In this document: one piece after another, positions 55,190 to 63,935 of the stretch
How the letters are laid out: each line of letters begins with the position of its first letter
Position numbering within the stretch: position 1 is the stretch's first letter
Source: Clostridia bacterium
GTDB taxonomy: Bacteria > Bacillota > Clostridia > UBA1212
Length of the DNA: 64,000 nucleotides
Reading direction: 5' to 3'
Assembly: GCA_017444825.1 (NCBI GenBank)
Contig: JAFSVU010000016.1
Location: forward strand, 1 to 64,000
The notes under the pieces: generated by a model
What the model was told of the DNA's origin: nothing
What the model saw: the letters and a program-made list of their open reading frames with translations, nothing else
Databases searched by the model: none
Position numbers and translations under genes: made by a program

Positions 55190-57205
55190 ATGAAGGCGTT
55201 GATACTTAATTCCGGAATGGGAACAAGGATGGGAGCGCTCACAAGCGAGCAGCCGAAGTGCATGACAGCCATTGGCGGCGGTGACACCATTCTCTCCAGA
55301 CAGCTTAAAATGCTGGCTGATTTCGGCGTGGACGAGGCAGTCATCACCATTGGTTATCTCGGCGGTGCGCTGAAGGAATACGTGGGTTCCCTGGATATTC
55401 CGGTCAGAGTCACTTTCGTTGAGAATCCGGATTACGCCGTAACAAACTATATCTATTCGATATACCTGGCGGCAGATGAGATCAAGGGCAGCGACATCAT
55501 TCTTATGCACGGAGACATGGTCTTCGAAAACAGGGTACTTGAGGCGGTCATTGATTCGGAGACCTCGGTCATGTGCGTTTCGGAGAGCCTCCCTCTTCCG
55601 GAAAAGGACTTCAAGGCTGTTCTTGGCGACGACGGGAGGATCGTTAACATTGGCGTGCCGATGCTCGAAAAGGAGCAGATCGCAGCTCAGCCTCTTTACA
55701 AGCTGAATTCCTGTGACCTTGACGTCTGGCTCGGTGAGATCGCAGCTTTTGTGAGGGCGGAAAACGTGAAGGTCTATGCCGAAAATGCATTCAATGCCGT
55801 TTCTGAAAAACTGGGCGTCAGGCCGTTTGACTTCGGCGACATGCTCTGTGCGGAGATCGATACGGCGGAGGACCTCACTCTGGTTACCGCAAAGCTGAGA
55901 GAAGTGGAAAACAGGACCGTTTACATGTGCTTTGCAACGGATCTTATCCACGGCGGACACATAAAGATCATTAGAAAAGCGGCAAGGCTCGGAAAGCTGA
56001 TCATAGGAGTTCTCAGCGACCGTGCGGTTGCCACGTACAGACGGTATCCGCTGGTGCCCCAGAGTGAGAGAATGAAGCTTTTTACAAGTATCAGCGGCGT
56101 CTGTAAGGTGGTACTTCAGGAGAATCTCAGCTACCGTGAAAACCTGCTCCTTTACAAGCCGGATTATGTCGTACATGGAGACGACTGGGTCACGGGCTTC
56201 CAGAAACCGGTGCGGGACGAGGTCATCGAGGTGCTTAAAAGCTACGGCGGCCGCCTGGTGGAATTTCCCTATTCCAGGGACAACATGTATCTTAAGATCC
56301 AGGAACAGAGCCGCCTGACTCTCGGTATGCCCGACATGCGTAGAAGAAGGTTAAAGCGTCTCCTTGAGATCAAGCCCCTCATCACGGCTATCGAAGCGCA
56401 CAGCGGAATAACGGGTCTCATTGCCGAGAACACCACGGTTTACGAAAACGGCAAGGCGTACCAGTTCGACGCCATGTGGGTCTCTTCTCTTTGCGACTCA
56501 ACCGCCAAGGGAAAACCTGACATTGAACTTGTCGACATGACCAGCAGGCTGAGGACCGTGGACGACATTATGGAGGTCACTACAAAGCCGATAATCCTCG
56601 ACGGGGATACCGGGGGACTTGTGGAGCACTTTGTATACAACGTCAGAACTCTCGAGCGCCTTGGCGTTTCGGCGGTGATCATCGAGGACAAAACGGGACT
56701 CAAAAAGAATTCGCTTTTCGGAACGGAAGTAAAGCAGAGCCAGGCGGACGTGGAAAGCTTCTGCGCGAAAATAAAAGCGGGCAGGGCGGCAAGGAAGACC
56801 GACGACTTTATGATCATCGCACGCATCGAGAGCCTGATCCTCGAGAAGGGGATGGACGACGCGATCGGAAGGGCGTTTGCGTACGTTGAAGCAGGCGCGG
56901 ACGGCATCATGATCCACAGCAGAAAAAAGGATCCCGCCGAGATATTCGAATTCCTGAAATTATTCAGGGAAAAAGACAAGACCACTCCGGTGGTGCTGGT
57001 GCCCACGTCCTACAATTCAGTCACCGAGGACGAACTTCAGGCGGCAGGCGCCAATATCGTCATCTACGCGAACCAGCTCACAAGGAGCGGCTTCCCGGCA
57101 ATGAAGAACGTAGCCGAAAGCATCCTCAAAAATCACAGGTCTCTTGAGGCCGACGACATGTGCATGCCCATCAAGGAGATCATATCCCTGATACCTGAGG
57201 AATAA
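55190..57205 (+). CDS. aepX: PEP mutase fused to two nucleotidyltransferase domains
   Basis: 671 residues in three parts. (1) About 1-235: sugar-nucleotidyltransferase-like (ALILNSGMGTRMGALTSEQP, HGDMVFENRV). (2) About 240-370: cytidylyltransferase-like with the HxGH motif in TDLIHGGHIK and VVHGDDWVTGF, as in TagD/PCT enzymes. (3) About 390-665: PEP mutase with MWVSSLCDS, LDGDTGG and EDKTGLKKNS, matching EDKx5NS. PEP mutase makes the C-P bond; the other domains could activate the phosphonate as a CMP derivative for transfer to a glycan. The start at 55190 has GAGGAG 8 bases upstream. No AEP transaminase is adjacent. Confidence 0.9.
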   Translation: MKALILNSGMGTRMGALTSEQPKCMTAIGGGDTILSRQLKMLADFGVDEAVITIGYLGGALKEYVGSLDIPVRVTFVENPDYAVTNYIYSIYLAADEIKGSDIILMHGDMVFENRVLEAVIDSETSVMCVSESLPLPEKDFKAVLGDDGRIVNIGVPMLEKEQIAAQPLYKLNSCDLDVWLGEIAAFVRAENVKVYAENAFNAVSEKLGVRPFDFGDMLCAEIDTAEDLTLVTAKLREVENRTVYMCFATDLIHGGHIKIIRKAARLGKLIIGVLSDRAVATYRRYPLVPQSERMKLFTSISGVCKVVLQENLSYRENLLLYKPDYVVHGDDWVTGFQKPVRDEVIEVLKSYGGRLVEFPYSRDNMYLKIQEQSRLTLGMPDMRRRRLKRLLEIKPLITAIEAHSGITGLIAENTTVYENGKAYQFDAMWVSSLCDSTAKGKPDIELVDMTSRLRTVDDIMEVTTKPIILDGDTGGLVEHFVYNVRTLERLGVSAVIIEDKTGLKKNSLFGTEVKQSQADVESFCAKIKAGRAARKTDDFMIIARIESLILEKGMDDAIGRAFAYVEAGADGIMIHSRKKDPAEIFEFLKLFREKDKTTPVVLVPTSYNSVTEDELQAAGANIVIYANQLTRSGFPAMKNVAESILKNHRSLEADDMCMPIKEIISLIPEE

Positions 57206-57283
57206 GCTTTTCGCTGTTATTTTTACGGCTTTCCTTAAACGCATCTTAAAAAATACACGTAATATATAGCGGTAAAAATTTGC

Positions 57284-57312
57284 TTGAATTAGAAATTTGA
57301 CTGTGGTATTAT
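57284..57312 (+). promoter_or_regulatory. Sigma-A promoter of first sugar-binding lipoprotein
   Basis: TTGAAT (57284-57289), 17-base spacer, TATTAT (57307-57312). Confidence 0.6.
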
Positions 57313-57400
57313 CATGTTGTCTATTGTGTGCAGGAATGTCCGCACAGAACATCTTCTTAATAACACACACCGGAATCATATACATTGGAGGTTTAATTTC

Positions 57401-58828
57401 ATGAAGACGAATGTAAAAAGTCTTGTCAAAGTGATAGTCGCTCTCTCAATCGCGGTTATCATGACGCTGGCTCTTTTCGGCTGCACTCCTTATGTCGCAA
57501 ATGACGGTACTCTCCCTGAGGGCTATAACCCTGAGCCCAGCGGAAAAGTAAAGCTTCAGTACTATATTGCAAGCACTGAGTCCGACAAGAGATCCGTTAA
57601 CGACTGGGTAGCTGCTTTCCAGAGAAAGTATCCTGATGTTACTGTAAATGCTGACCTTTCAAACGTTGGTAAAGATGTTATAGCAGCTCAGATCGCTTCG
57701 AAGACAGTAGGAGACGTTTTCTTCCTTTGGGAGACTGACGTATACAACTACGCTTCCGTACACAGCGCACTCATGGCTCTCGATTCATACATCGAGGCTT
57801 ACGAGATCGACCTTGCAAACGTTTTCTCGGCCATCAAGGATATGGGAACGGTCGAAGGAAAGCTTTACATGGTAATGCGTGACTATAACCACATAGTCCT
57901 CAGATACAACCGCGACCTTATCAAGGCTGCCCAGCTCAAAGATCCTATCGAGCTCGAAGCTGAGAATGAGTGGACCTGGGATACATTCAAAGATTACTGC
58001 GTACAGCTCACAACTCAGGAAGAGGATGCTGACGTTAAGACCGTCGGATGCTCGCTGAGACTCGGCTACGCTCCTATCTACATTCCGTTCCTCGAAGGCT
58101 GGGGCGGATCCTGGTATGACAAAGAGAATAAGAAAGTTAACTTCGTTTCCGATGAAAATGTTCTTGAAGGTGTAAAAGCGATGGAAGAGCTGGTTCGCAT
58201 GAACTGCTGCGTATATAACGCTGCAGGCGGCGCAGGCGCCATCAAAGAGACTGCCGACCAGAAAGCTTTCAGCGGCTATAACACGGAGAGCAACGTCGTA
58301 TTCAACGACACAGAGTTCCCGAGCTTCGCTTCCGCAGGAAGAACTTATGAAGAAAAAGGTATCGATTGGGATATCGTTTCAATGCCCCGTTTCCCGACAC
58401 ACAAGGTTGGAACCGGTGCTACAGGATTTGCAGTATTCAACGGAACCAGAAATGCCGACGCTGCTGCAGCCCTTTGCCTCTCCCTCTACACCGAGGAAGG
58501 CCAGAGAGCTTACAACGGCCAGGAAGGCGGTTCGGTACCGAACGTAAGAACACTTGCTGACGCCAGCTTCTGGAGAGTTCCTTTCGCAGACAAAGAAGAT
58601 GATCCCGAGACAGGTAAGAACTACTATGCATTCGTTTCATTCCCTGAGGCTGATACATACGGACAGGTAGAGTGCGTCGTTCCTCCGGAAATCGCAACGA
58701 TCGTTAAGAACTACATGAGCGACGTTATTCCGAGAGCTGTGAACGGTGAGAGATCGGTTCAGGATACACTTGCAAAGCTTGAAGCAGAAGCTAATGAAAA
58801 GTGGGATTCACTTTACAACGGTAACTGA
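57401..58828 (+). CDS. Extracellular solute-binding lipoprotein (sugar ABC type), copy 1
   Basis: 475 residues. Signal peptide ending in lipobox ALFGC (Cys28), then a family 1-like solute-binding fold: SGKVKLQYYIAS, NDWVAAFQRKYPDV, GDVFFLWETDVYNY, GATGFAVFNGTRN. Typical ligands are oligosaccharides. A close paralog lies at 61425. No permease or ATPase genes are nearby. The start at 57401 has TTGGAGG 11 bases upstream. Codons are T-ending and regular, and the iterated word is absent inside, both fitting high expression. A terminator follows. Confidence 0.9.
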   Translation: MKTNVKSLVKVIVALSIAVIMTLALFGCTPYVANDGTLPEGYNPEPSGKVKLQYYIASTESDKRSVNDWVAAFQRKYPDVTVNADLSNVGKDVIAAQIASKTVGDVFFLWETDVYNYASVHSALMALDSYIEAYEIDLANVFSAIKDMGTVEGKLYMVMRDYNHIVLRYNRDLIKAAQLKDPIELEAENEWTWDTFKDYCVQLTTQEEDADVKTVGCSLRLGYAPIYIPFLEGWGGSWYDKENKKVNFVSDENVLEGVKAMEELVRMNCCVYNAAGGAGAIKETADQKAFSGYNTESNVVFNDTEFPSFASAGRTYEEKGIDWDIVSMPRFPTHKVGTGATGFAVFNGTRNADAAAALCLSLYTEEGQRAYNGQEGGSVPNVRTLADASFWRVPFADKEDDPETGKNYYAFVSFPEADTYGQVECVVPPEIATIVKNYMSDVIPRAVNGERSVQDTLAKLEAEANEKWDSLYNGN

Positions 58829-58872
58829 TTCAAAGAATAACATAAAAATCTATAAGATTTGATTGAGAAAAT

Positions 58873-58898
58873 GGGGCCGGAAAAACCGGCCCCGTTTT
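58873..58898. terminator. Terminator between convergent genes
   Basis: GGGGCCGG / CCGGCCCC stem with loop AAAAA, followed by GTTTT. It serves the copy 1 lipoprotein gene and perhaps also the convergent aldolase gene. Confidence 0.85.
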
Positions 58899-58943
58899 GA
58901 TGAAAAATTTCGATAAAACAATAGGTTATTGAGCACGGGAGAC

Positions 58944-59795
58944 TTAAAGCCCCGCAAATACCTTCATCGCCTTTTCCACATCTTCTTTCATGGCAAGCTC
59001 CGCTGCGAGAGCCAGGTCGTGGAAAAACGTCACGTCTTCTTTTTCCAGCTTTTCTTTTACAGCCAGCGTCGCGGCTCTTGACATATACGTATAGTAGTTG
59101 ATCTTGCGAAGGCCCATCTTAATGCCTTTCCTGTAGTCATCGTCGCTTACACCGCTGCCGCCGTGCATGACAAGAGGAAGACCTGTCTTTTCGTATATTG
59201 TTCTTACTCTTTCAAAATCCAGCATGGGTTTTGATCTGTATATTCCGTGGGCTGTGCCGAAGCTTGGCGCAAAGGCGTCGATGCCTGAAGCAGAGCAGAA
59301 CAGGACTGCCTCTTCCGGGTCTGTATAGACGGGCATTCCGGATCCGCTGCTTTGGCTGTCGCCGTGGCCTCCTTCTCTTGAGGCGAGGGCGCCGAGCTCC
59401 GCTTCGACTCCGCAATTATAACCCGAGGCTAAATTTACGGCGGCTTTTGTATTGGCGAGGTTTTCTTCGAATGGCAGGCTGCTTCCGTCGTACATCACAC
59501 CCGTGAATCCGATCTTGAGGGCCTCCTCCATATAGCTCATTGTCTCGCAGTGGTCGAGATGGACACATACGGGGACGGAAGATCTTTTCGCTGCCTCGAC
59601 CATAACAGGGCCTATTATCCTTAGGGGTGAAACGCCCTCGTGAAGTTCCGCGTGTGATATTATCACAGGAAGATTTAAGTCTTCTGCGGCGCCGAGGACC
59701 GCATTGAGGCATTCGAGATTTGGCGTGTTGAAAGCGCCGACGGCGATTTTTCGGTCGTCCGCCATCTTAAGTATTTCTTTCAAGTTTACAAGCAT
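58944..59795 (-). CDS. Class II ketose-bisphosphate aldolase
   Basis: Zinc aldolase of 283 residues that splits fructose- or tagatose-bisphosphate-like substrates. Motifs: AVGAFNTPNLEC, VCVHLDHCE (zinc and catalytic Asp), GVEAELGALASREGG, FAPSFGTAHGIY and VMHGGSGVSDDDY. Closest in style to GatY/KbaY/FbaA. The start at 59795 has AAGGAG 7 bases upstream. It directly follows the FGGY kinase gene, so kinase and aldolase probably act in one sugar pathway fed by the neighbouring binding proteins. Confidence 0.9.
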   Translation of the reverse strand: MLVNLKEILKMADDRKIAVGAFNTPNLECLNAVLGAAEDLNLPVIISHAELHEGVSPLRIIGPVMVEAAKRSSVPVCVHLDHCETMSYMEEALKIGFTGVMYDGSSLPFEENLANTKAAVNLASGYNCGVEAELGALASREGGHGDSQSSGSGMPVYTDPEEAVLFCSASGIDAFAPSFGTAHGIYRSKPMLDFERVRTIYEKTGLPLVMHGGSGVSDDDYRKGIKMGLRKINYYTYMSRAATLAVKEKLEKEDVTFFHDLALAAELAMKEDVEKAMKVFAGL

Positions 59796-59805
59796 ATTTT
59801 TCTCC

Positions 59806-61233
59806 TTAGACAAGCGGCCTTATGGCTTTGTAAAGCTCTCTGTACCGTTTGTATACATCCATATATTTTTCATGCATCTCAGGTGATGGCATATACGTGC
59901 CGCATTTTTTCACCATGACCGACGCGGCTTCACGAAGATCCTTGAATATCCCCGCCGCAATTCCTGCTTCCATTGCGCAGCCCACGGTCCCTGCGTCCGA
60001 GGTTTCGAGGGTGGTTATTGGAAGATCCAGCATATCCGCCTTCATCTGCATCCAGACACTGCTTTTGGCTCCGCCTCCCGTGGCACTAAGACTCTTAAAC
60101 CTTATGCCGGTCTTTTTCAGCGTTTCGTAATTTAAGCACATTTCATAGCACACGCCTTCCATGCAGGCCCTGTAGATCTCGGGAGCGGTGGTGCCGGTGG
60201 TGAGTCCTACGATAGCACCCTTTGAGCCCGTATCCATGTAAGGGGTGGCGGCTCCCGCAAAGTGGGGCAGTACGAGAAGGCCTGTTGGGCCGCTTCCTGT
60301 GTATGCATTTTCCAGAGAGACATTGGTTTCGCCTTTCCCGAAGCAGTCAAGGCACCATTTTATGAGGGCTCCGCCTGTGTATGAAAAAGCGTAGGCCGCG
60401 TATTTCCCGGGGATCACGTATGGAACGACGCAATAGTTGTTTTCTGACATGACGCCAATGTCGGGAAGTGTGTCGTAGATAGGCGTGAGACACTGTACCG
60501 TTCCCGCCCCGTCAACTGCCGAGCTTCCGTCAAAAACGCCGGACCCAATGGCGGCGGTGACCTGGTCGTGGCCCGCTACGATAACGTCAATGCCGTTCAT
60601 GCTCCCCGCGACTGTTCCAGGCGGCACAGGCTCAGACATCATGCAAACGTCAATGCCCGCCGCTTTAAAGATATCCTCCGACCAGTTGAGATTTATGATA
60701 TCAAAAGCCATGGTCCTTGCGGCAAGGGAATAGTCTATTTTTCTTTCGCCTGTGAGAACGTAAACGATATAGTCCGAGATCAGAAAAATATGTCTTGCGC
60801 GGTCAAACACATCCGGCATATGGTGCTTAAACCACATTATCTTGGAAATTGAAAACATCTGGTGGGGAGAAAGACCTGTGATGCGAGCGATCCTGTCCGC
60901 CCCGAGCTTCCGGACAAGCTCCGAACATTCCTCTGCTCCCCTGGGATCGGTGTATATAAGGGCGTTGTTTAAAGGCTTTCCTTCGCCGTCGGTCATGACG
61001 AATGCCTCTCCGAAGCTTGTCACGCCAATGCTCTTAATATCCGGATGTGCCGCGACCATCTCGCCAATGGCCGAAAGCACGCCTTCGGTCAGCTTTTTGA
61101 TATCGATCTCACGGGAAAAAGACCCCCTAATTAGGGGATAATCCCTGTACGACCTTCCGACAAAGGCGCCGTTCTCATCAAAGACGGTGACCTTGCACCC
61201 GGTGGTTCCGATGTCAAGTCCGGCTATTTTCAT
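59806..61233 (-). CDS. FGGY-family carbohydrate kinase
   Basis: 475 residues, related to xylulo-, glucono- and glycerol kinases. It shows GLDIGTTGCKVTVFD (phosphate loop), GVTSFGEAFV, DPRG, VAGHDQVTAAIGSG, DGAGTVQCL and ATGGGAKSSVWMQ. The sugar cannot be set from sequence; it is a different subfamily from XylB at 42686. I use the ATG at 61233, with GGAAGG 9 bases upstream; a GTG three codons earlier is possible. The start codon lies inside an iterated AACCAATG word. Divergent from the second binding-protein gene. Confidence 0.88.
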   Translation of the reverse strand: MKIAGLDIGTTGCKVTVFDENGAFVGRSYRDYPLIRGSFSREIDIKKLTEGVLSAIGEMVAAHPDIKSIGVTSFGEAFVMTDGEGKPLNNALIYTDPRGAEECSELVRKLGADRIARITGLSPHQMFSISKIMWFKHHMPDVFDRARHIFLISDYIVYVLTGERKIDYSLAARTMAFDIINLNWSEDIFKAAGIDVCMMSEPVPPGTVAGSMNGIDVIVAGHDQVTAAIGSGVFDGSSAVDGAGTVQCLTPIYDTLPDIGVMSENNYCVVPYVIPGKYAAYAFSYTGGALIKWCLDCFGKGETNVSLENAYTGSGPTGLLVLPHFAGAATPYMDTGSKGAIVGLTTGTTAPEIYRACMEGVCYEMCLNYETLKKTGIRFKSLSATGGGAKSSVWMQMKADMLDLPITTLETSDAGTVGCAMEAGIAAGIFKDLREAASVMVKKCGTYMPSPEMHEKYMDVYKRYRELYKAIRPLV

Positions 61234-61342
61234 TGGTTTCACCTTCCGCAGCAGGATTTTATTGCAAAGCTAATTATATCTTATACGGAAGCTGAAATAC
61301 AGCTTTATTTGACGGGAATAGTGGGACGGGGGCTCAATTTTC

Positions 61343-61372
61343 TTGACAACTAAGACGCTTGGGCAATATAAT
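61343..61372 (+). promoter_or_regulatory. Sigma-A promoter of second sugar-binding lipoprotein
   Basis: TTGACA (61343-61348), 18-base spacer, TATAAT (61367-61372). Confidence 0.7.
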
Positions 61373-61424
61373 TCTCTTAAAGAAACAGATAGAAGAAAGA
61401 ACCAATTTTACCTGGGAGGGATAG

Positions 61425-62834
61425 ATGTTGAATAAAACGAGGCTTATTGTTAAACAGGCGATCGCTGCGGCCATTGTGTTTGTTATGGTGTTCGCTCTTT
61501 TCGGATGCGCAGGCGGCTACGTAAAGGATCAGGGAGTGCTTCCGGAGAACTATGTTCCCACGCCTTCGGGCAAGGTGAAGGTCCAGTACATGTTCGGCAC
61601 CAATGAGGCCGAAAAACGATCTATGAACGACTGGATCAAGGCCTTCAACGCCAAGTACCCCGACGTTAACGTAAACGTCGAATTCAACGTCAATCTTGAG
61701 ATGATAGCGGCACAGGTGGCCTCAAGGACCGTTGGCGACGTATTCTTCCTGGATGAGACCCAGGTGTACAACTACGCGGTGGTCCACGACGCGCTGATGC
61801 CCCTTGATTATTACGTGGAGGCATACGGAATCGATCTTCAGAACATATTCTCCGCCATACTAGGCATGGGTATCTGCGAGGGCAAGCTTTACATGGTCAT
61901 GAGAGACTACAACCACATGTGCCTGAACTACAACAAGGATCTCATAAGAGAAGCCAATCTCATCGACCCTGTGGAGCTTGAGTCAAGGGATGAATGGACC
62001 TGGGAAACCTTCAAAGAGTACTGCCACGTTCTCACAACGCCCGAGGATGCGGATACGAAGGTGGTGGGAGCCACGATGCCCATTGGTTATGCTCCGGTTT
62101 CGGTCATGTTTGTTGAAGGCTGGGGCGGAAAATATTACGACACGGAGAACAAAAAGGTGTTCTTTAAGAGCGACGAGCGGGTAGTGCAGGGAATATCCGA
62201 GGCCTGCAATATAGTCATGGAGAACGTGCTCCGCTACGAAGCCAACGGCGGCAAGGCCATTCAAACCGCTGCCACGTCAAGGGTGGACTTTTCAAGCTAC
62301 CAGCCCGCTTTCAGCACCATGGTGTTTATAAGCCTGGCAAGCACCGGAAGAGCCTATGAGCAGAAGGGCATCGACTGGGACGTGGTGTCAATGCCTGCGA
62401 CTCCAGTCCATAAGGTGGGAACCGGCGCTACGGGGTTTGTGGTGTTTAACGGGACCAAGAACCGCGATGCCGCTGCGGCGCTTGCGCTTTCACTTTACAC
62501 CGAAGAGGGCCAGAAGGCTTACAACGGCCAGGAGGGCGGATCTGTTCCTAACGTGAAATCCCTTGCCGATTCGAGCTTCTGGAGAGTGCCTTTTGCGGAC
62601 AAGAGGGATGACCCCGAGAACGGAAAGAACTACTATGCGTTTATTTCCTACCCCGAGGCCGACACCTACGGCCGTATCGAGTGCGTCCTGCCGCCTGATA
62701 TTGCGAAGATCGTGACCGACGGGCTTAGGGACATAGTTCCGAACGTGGTCAACGGAGCCATGACGCTCGACGATGCCCTCGAAAGGATAGAGTCACAAGC
62801 CAACGCCAAGTGGGAGACGCTTTACTCCGACTGA
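61425..62834 (+). CDS. Extracellular solute-binding lipoprotein (sugar ABC type), copy 2
   Basis: 469 residues. Lipobox ALFGC (Cys28), then a solute-binding fold. It is clearly paralogous to 57401-58828: SGKVKVQYMFGT, GDVFFLDETQVYNY, GKLYMVMRDYNHM, KVGTGATGFVVFNGT and YNGQEGGSVPNV match almost word for word. The binding region differs in places, so the ligands may differ. GGGAGG lies 7 bases upstream of the start. It is divergent from the kinase-aldolase operon. No permease genes nearby. Confidence 0.9.
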   Translation: MLNKTRLIVKQAIAAAIVFVMVFALFGCAGGYVKDQGVLPENYVPTPSGKVKVQYMFGTNEAEKRSMNDWIKAFNAKYPDVNVNVEFNVNLEMIAAQVASRTVGDVFFLDETQVYNYAVVHDALMPLDYYVEAYGIDLQNIFSAILGMGICEGKLYMVMRDYNHMCLNYNKDLIREANLIDPVELESRDEWTWETFKEYCHVLTTPEDADTKVVGATMPIGYAPVSVMFVEGWGGKYYDTENKKVFFKSDERVVQGISEACNIVMENVLRYEANGGKAIQTAATSRVDFSSYQPAFSTMVFISLASTGRAYEQKGIDWDVVSMPATPVHKVGTGATGFVVFNGTKNRDAAAALALSLYTEEGQKAYNGQEGGSVPNVKSLADSSFWRVPFADKRDDPENGKNYYAFISYPEADTYGRIECVLPPDIAKIVTDGLRDIVPNVVNGAMTLDDALERIESQANAKWETLYSD

Positions 62835-62863
62835 TGTGAAGTGATAAGCAATAAATTATTTCT

Positions 62864-62897
62864 GCCGGAGCCGTTTCTTGCAAACTCCGGCTTTTTT
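62864..62897 (+). terminator. Rho-independent terminator
   Basis: gccggag (62864-62870) pairs with ctccggc (62885-62891), followed by six T. Confidence 0.85.
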
Positions 62898-62947
62898 AAT
62901 AAAATAATAAGAAAAACACCAACACCGCTAAAGACCAAAAAATCTGC

Positions 62948-62976
62948 TTGATTTTTAGATTCAGTTGCAGTAAAAT
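62948..62976 (+). promoter_or_regulatory. rpsB: Sigma-A promoter of rpsB
   Basis: TTGATT (62948-62953), 17-base spacer, TAAAAT (62971-62976). Confidence 0.7.
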
Positions 62977-62982
62977 GGCTCG

Positions 62983-63082
62983 GATTGAAATTCACACGGC
63001 CCTGACGAAGCGGCTGTGGGCGGCGAGAGTCGCTCTCCGTATTCGGATGACGGTGCCGGAGGACTAAAACAGGAGGTTTATT
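62983..63082 (+). promoter_or_regulatory. rpsB leader, possible autoregulatory RNA
   Basis: About 100 bases of GC-rich leader between promoter and rpsB, with paired segments such as ggcggcgagagtcgc and cggaggac. Many bacteria control rpsB-tsf by S2 binding in the leader. I cannot match this one to a described class. Confidence 0.4.
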
Positions 63083-63859
63083 ATGGGTGTTATTTCAATG
63101 AAACAGTTACTTGAAGCCGGTGTACATTTCGGACATCAGACCAGGAGATGGAATCCTAAGATGAACGAGTACATTTATATGGAGAGAAACGGTATCCATA
63201 TTATCGATCTTCAGAAGACCGTTAAAAAGATCGATGAAGCTTACGCTTTCGTCCAGGGCGTTTCCACAGAAGGCGGCACGGTCCTTTTCGTTGGAACAAA
63301 GAAACAGGCCAAGGATTCTATTGCCGAGGAAGCTCAGCGCTGCGGTATGTACTACGTAACCAATAGATGGCTTGGCGGTATGCTCACAAACTATCAGACC
63401 ATCAAAGCAAGAATCAGCAGACTGAACGAGCTCTATGAGAAAGAAGAGAACGGTTCATTCGATCTTCTCCCGAAAAAAGAAGTTGCTAAACTGAAGCTTG
63501 AGCGCGATAAGCTCGAGAAGAACCTTGGCGGTATCAGACAGATGGACCGTCTCCCGGCAGCTGTTTTCGTGGTTGACCCCAAGACCGAGAGAAATGCTGT
63601 TCTTGAGTCAAGAAAGCTCGGCATTCCGGTTGTAGGTATAGTTGATACCAACTGCGATCCTGAGGACGTGGACTACGTTATCCCTGCAAATGACGACGCT
63701 ATCCGCGCTATCAAGCTCATCACCGGAAAAATCGCTGACGCCGTTATCGAAGGACGCGAGGGCGCAGAGGCTTTTGCCGCAAAGAAAGCAATGGAAGAAG
63801 CTGAAACAAGCGAAGCTCTTGAAGTTGAAGAGCTGGAGACCATTGTTGCCAATAAGTGA
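63083..63859 (+). CDS. rpsB: 30S ribosomal protein S2
   Basis: 258 residues. It shows [43 protein letters not shown] and [17 protein letters not shown], all typical S2 signatures. The acidic C-terminal tail ([14 protein letters not shown]) is a common extension. AGGAGG lies 7 bases upstream of the start. Followed by tsf, the usual order. Confidence 0.97.
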   Translation: MGVISMKQLLEAGVHFGHQTRRWNPKMNEYIYMERNGIHIIDLQKTVKKIDEAYAFVQGVSTEGGTVLFVGTKKQAKDSIAEEAQRCGMYYVTNRWLGGMLTNYQTIKARISRLNELYEKEENGSFDLLPKKEVAKLKLERDKLEKNLGGIRQMDRLPAAVFVVDPKTERNAVLESRKLGIPVVGIVDTNCDPEDVDYVIPANDDAIRAIKLITGKIADAVIEGREGAEAFAAKKAMEEAETSEALEVEELETIVANK

Positions 63860-63935
63860 TCTCTTAAGGAGACGGTATTGGTTATTTCGCGGCGGATATA
63901 TTCGCTGATAATTTAACACAGGAGGATTTATTACT

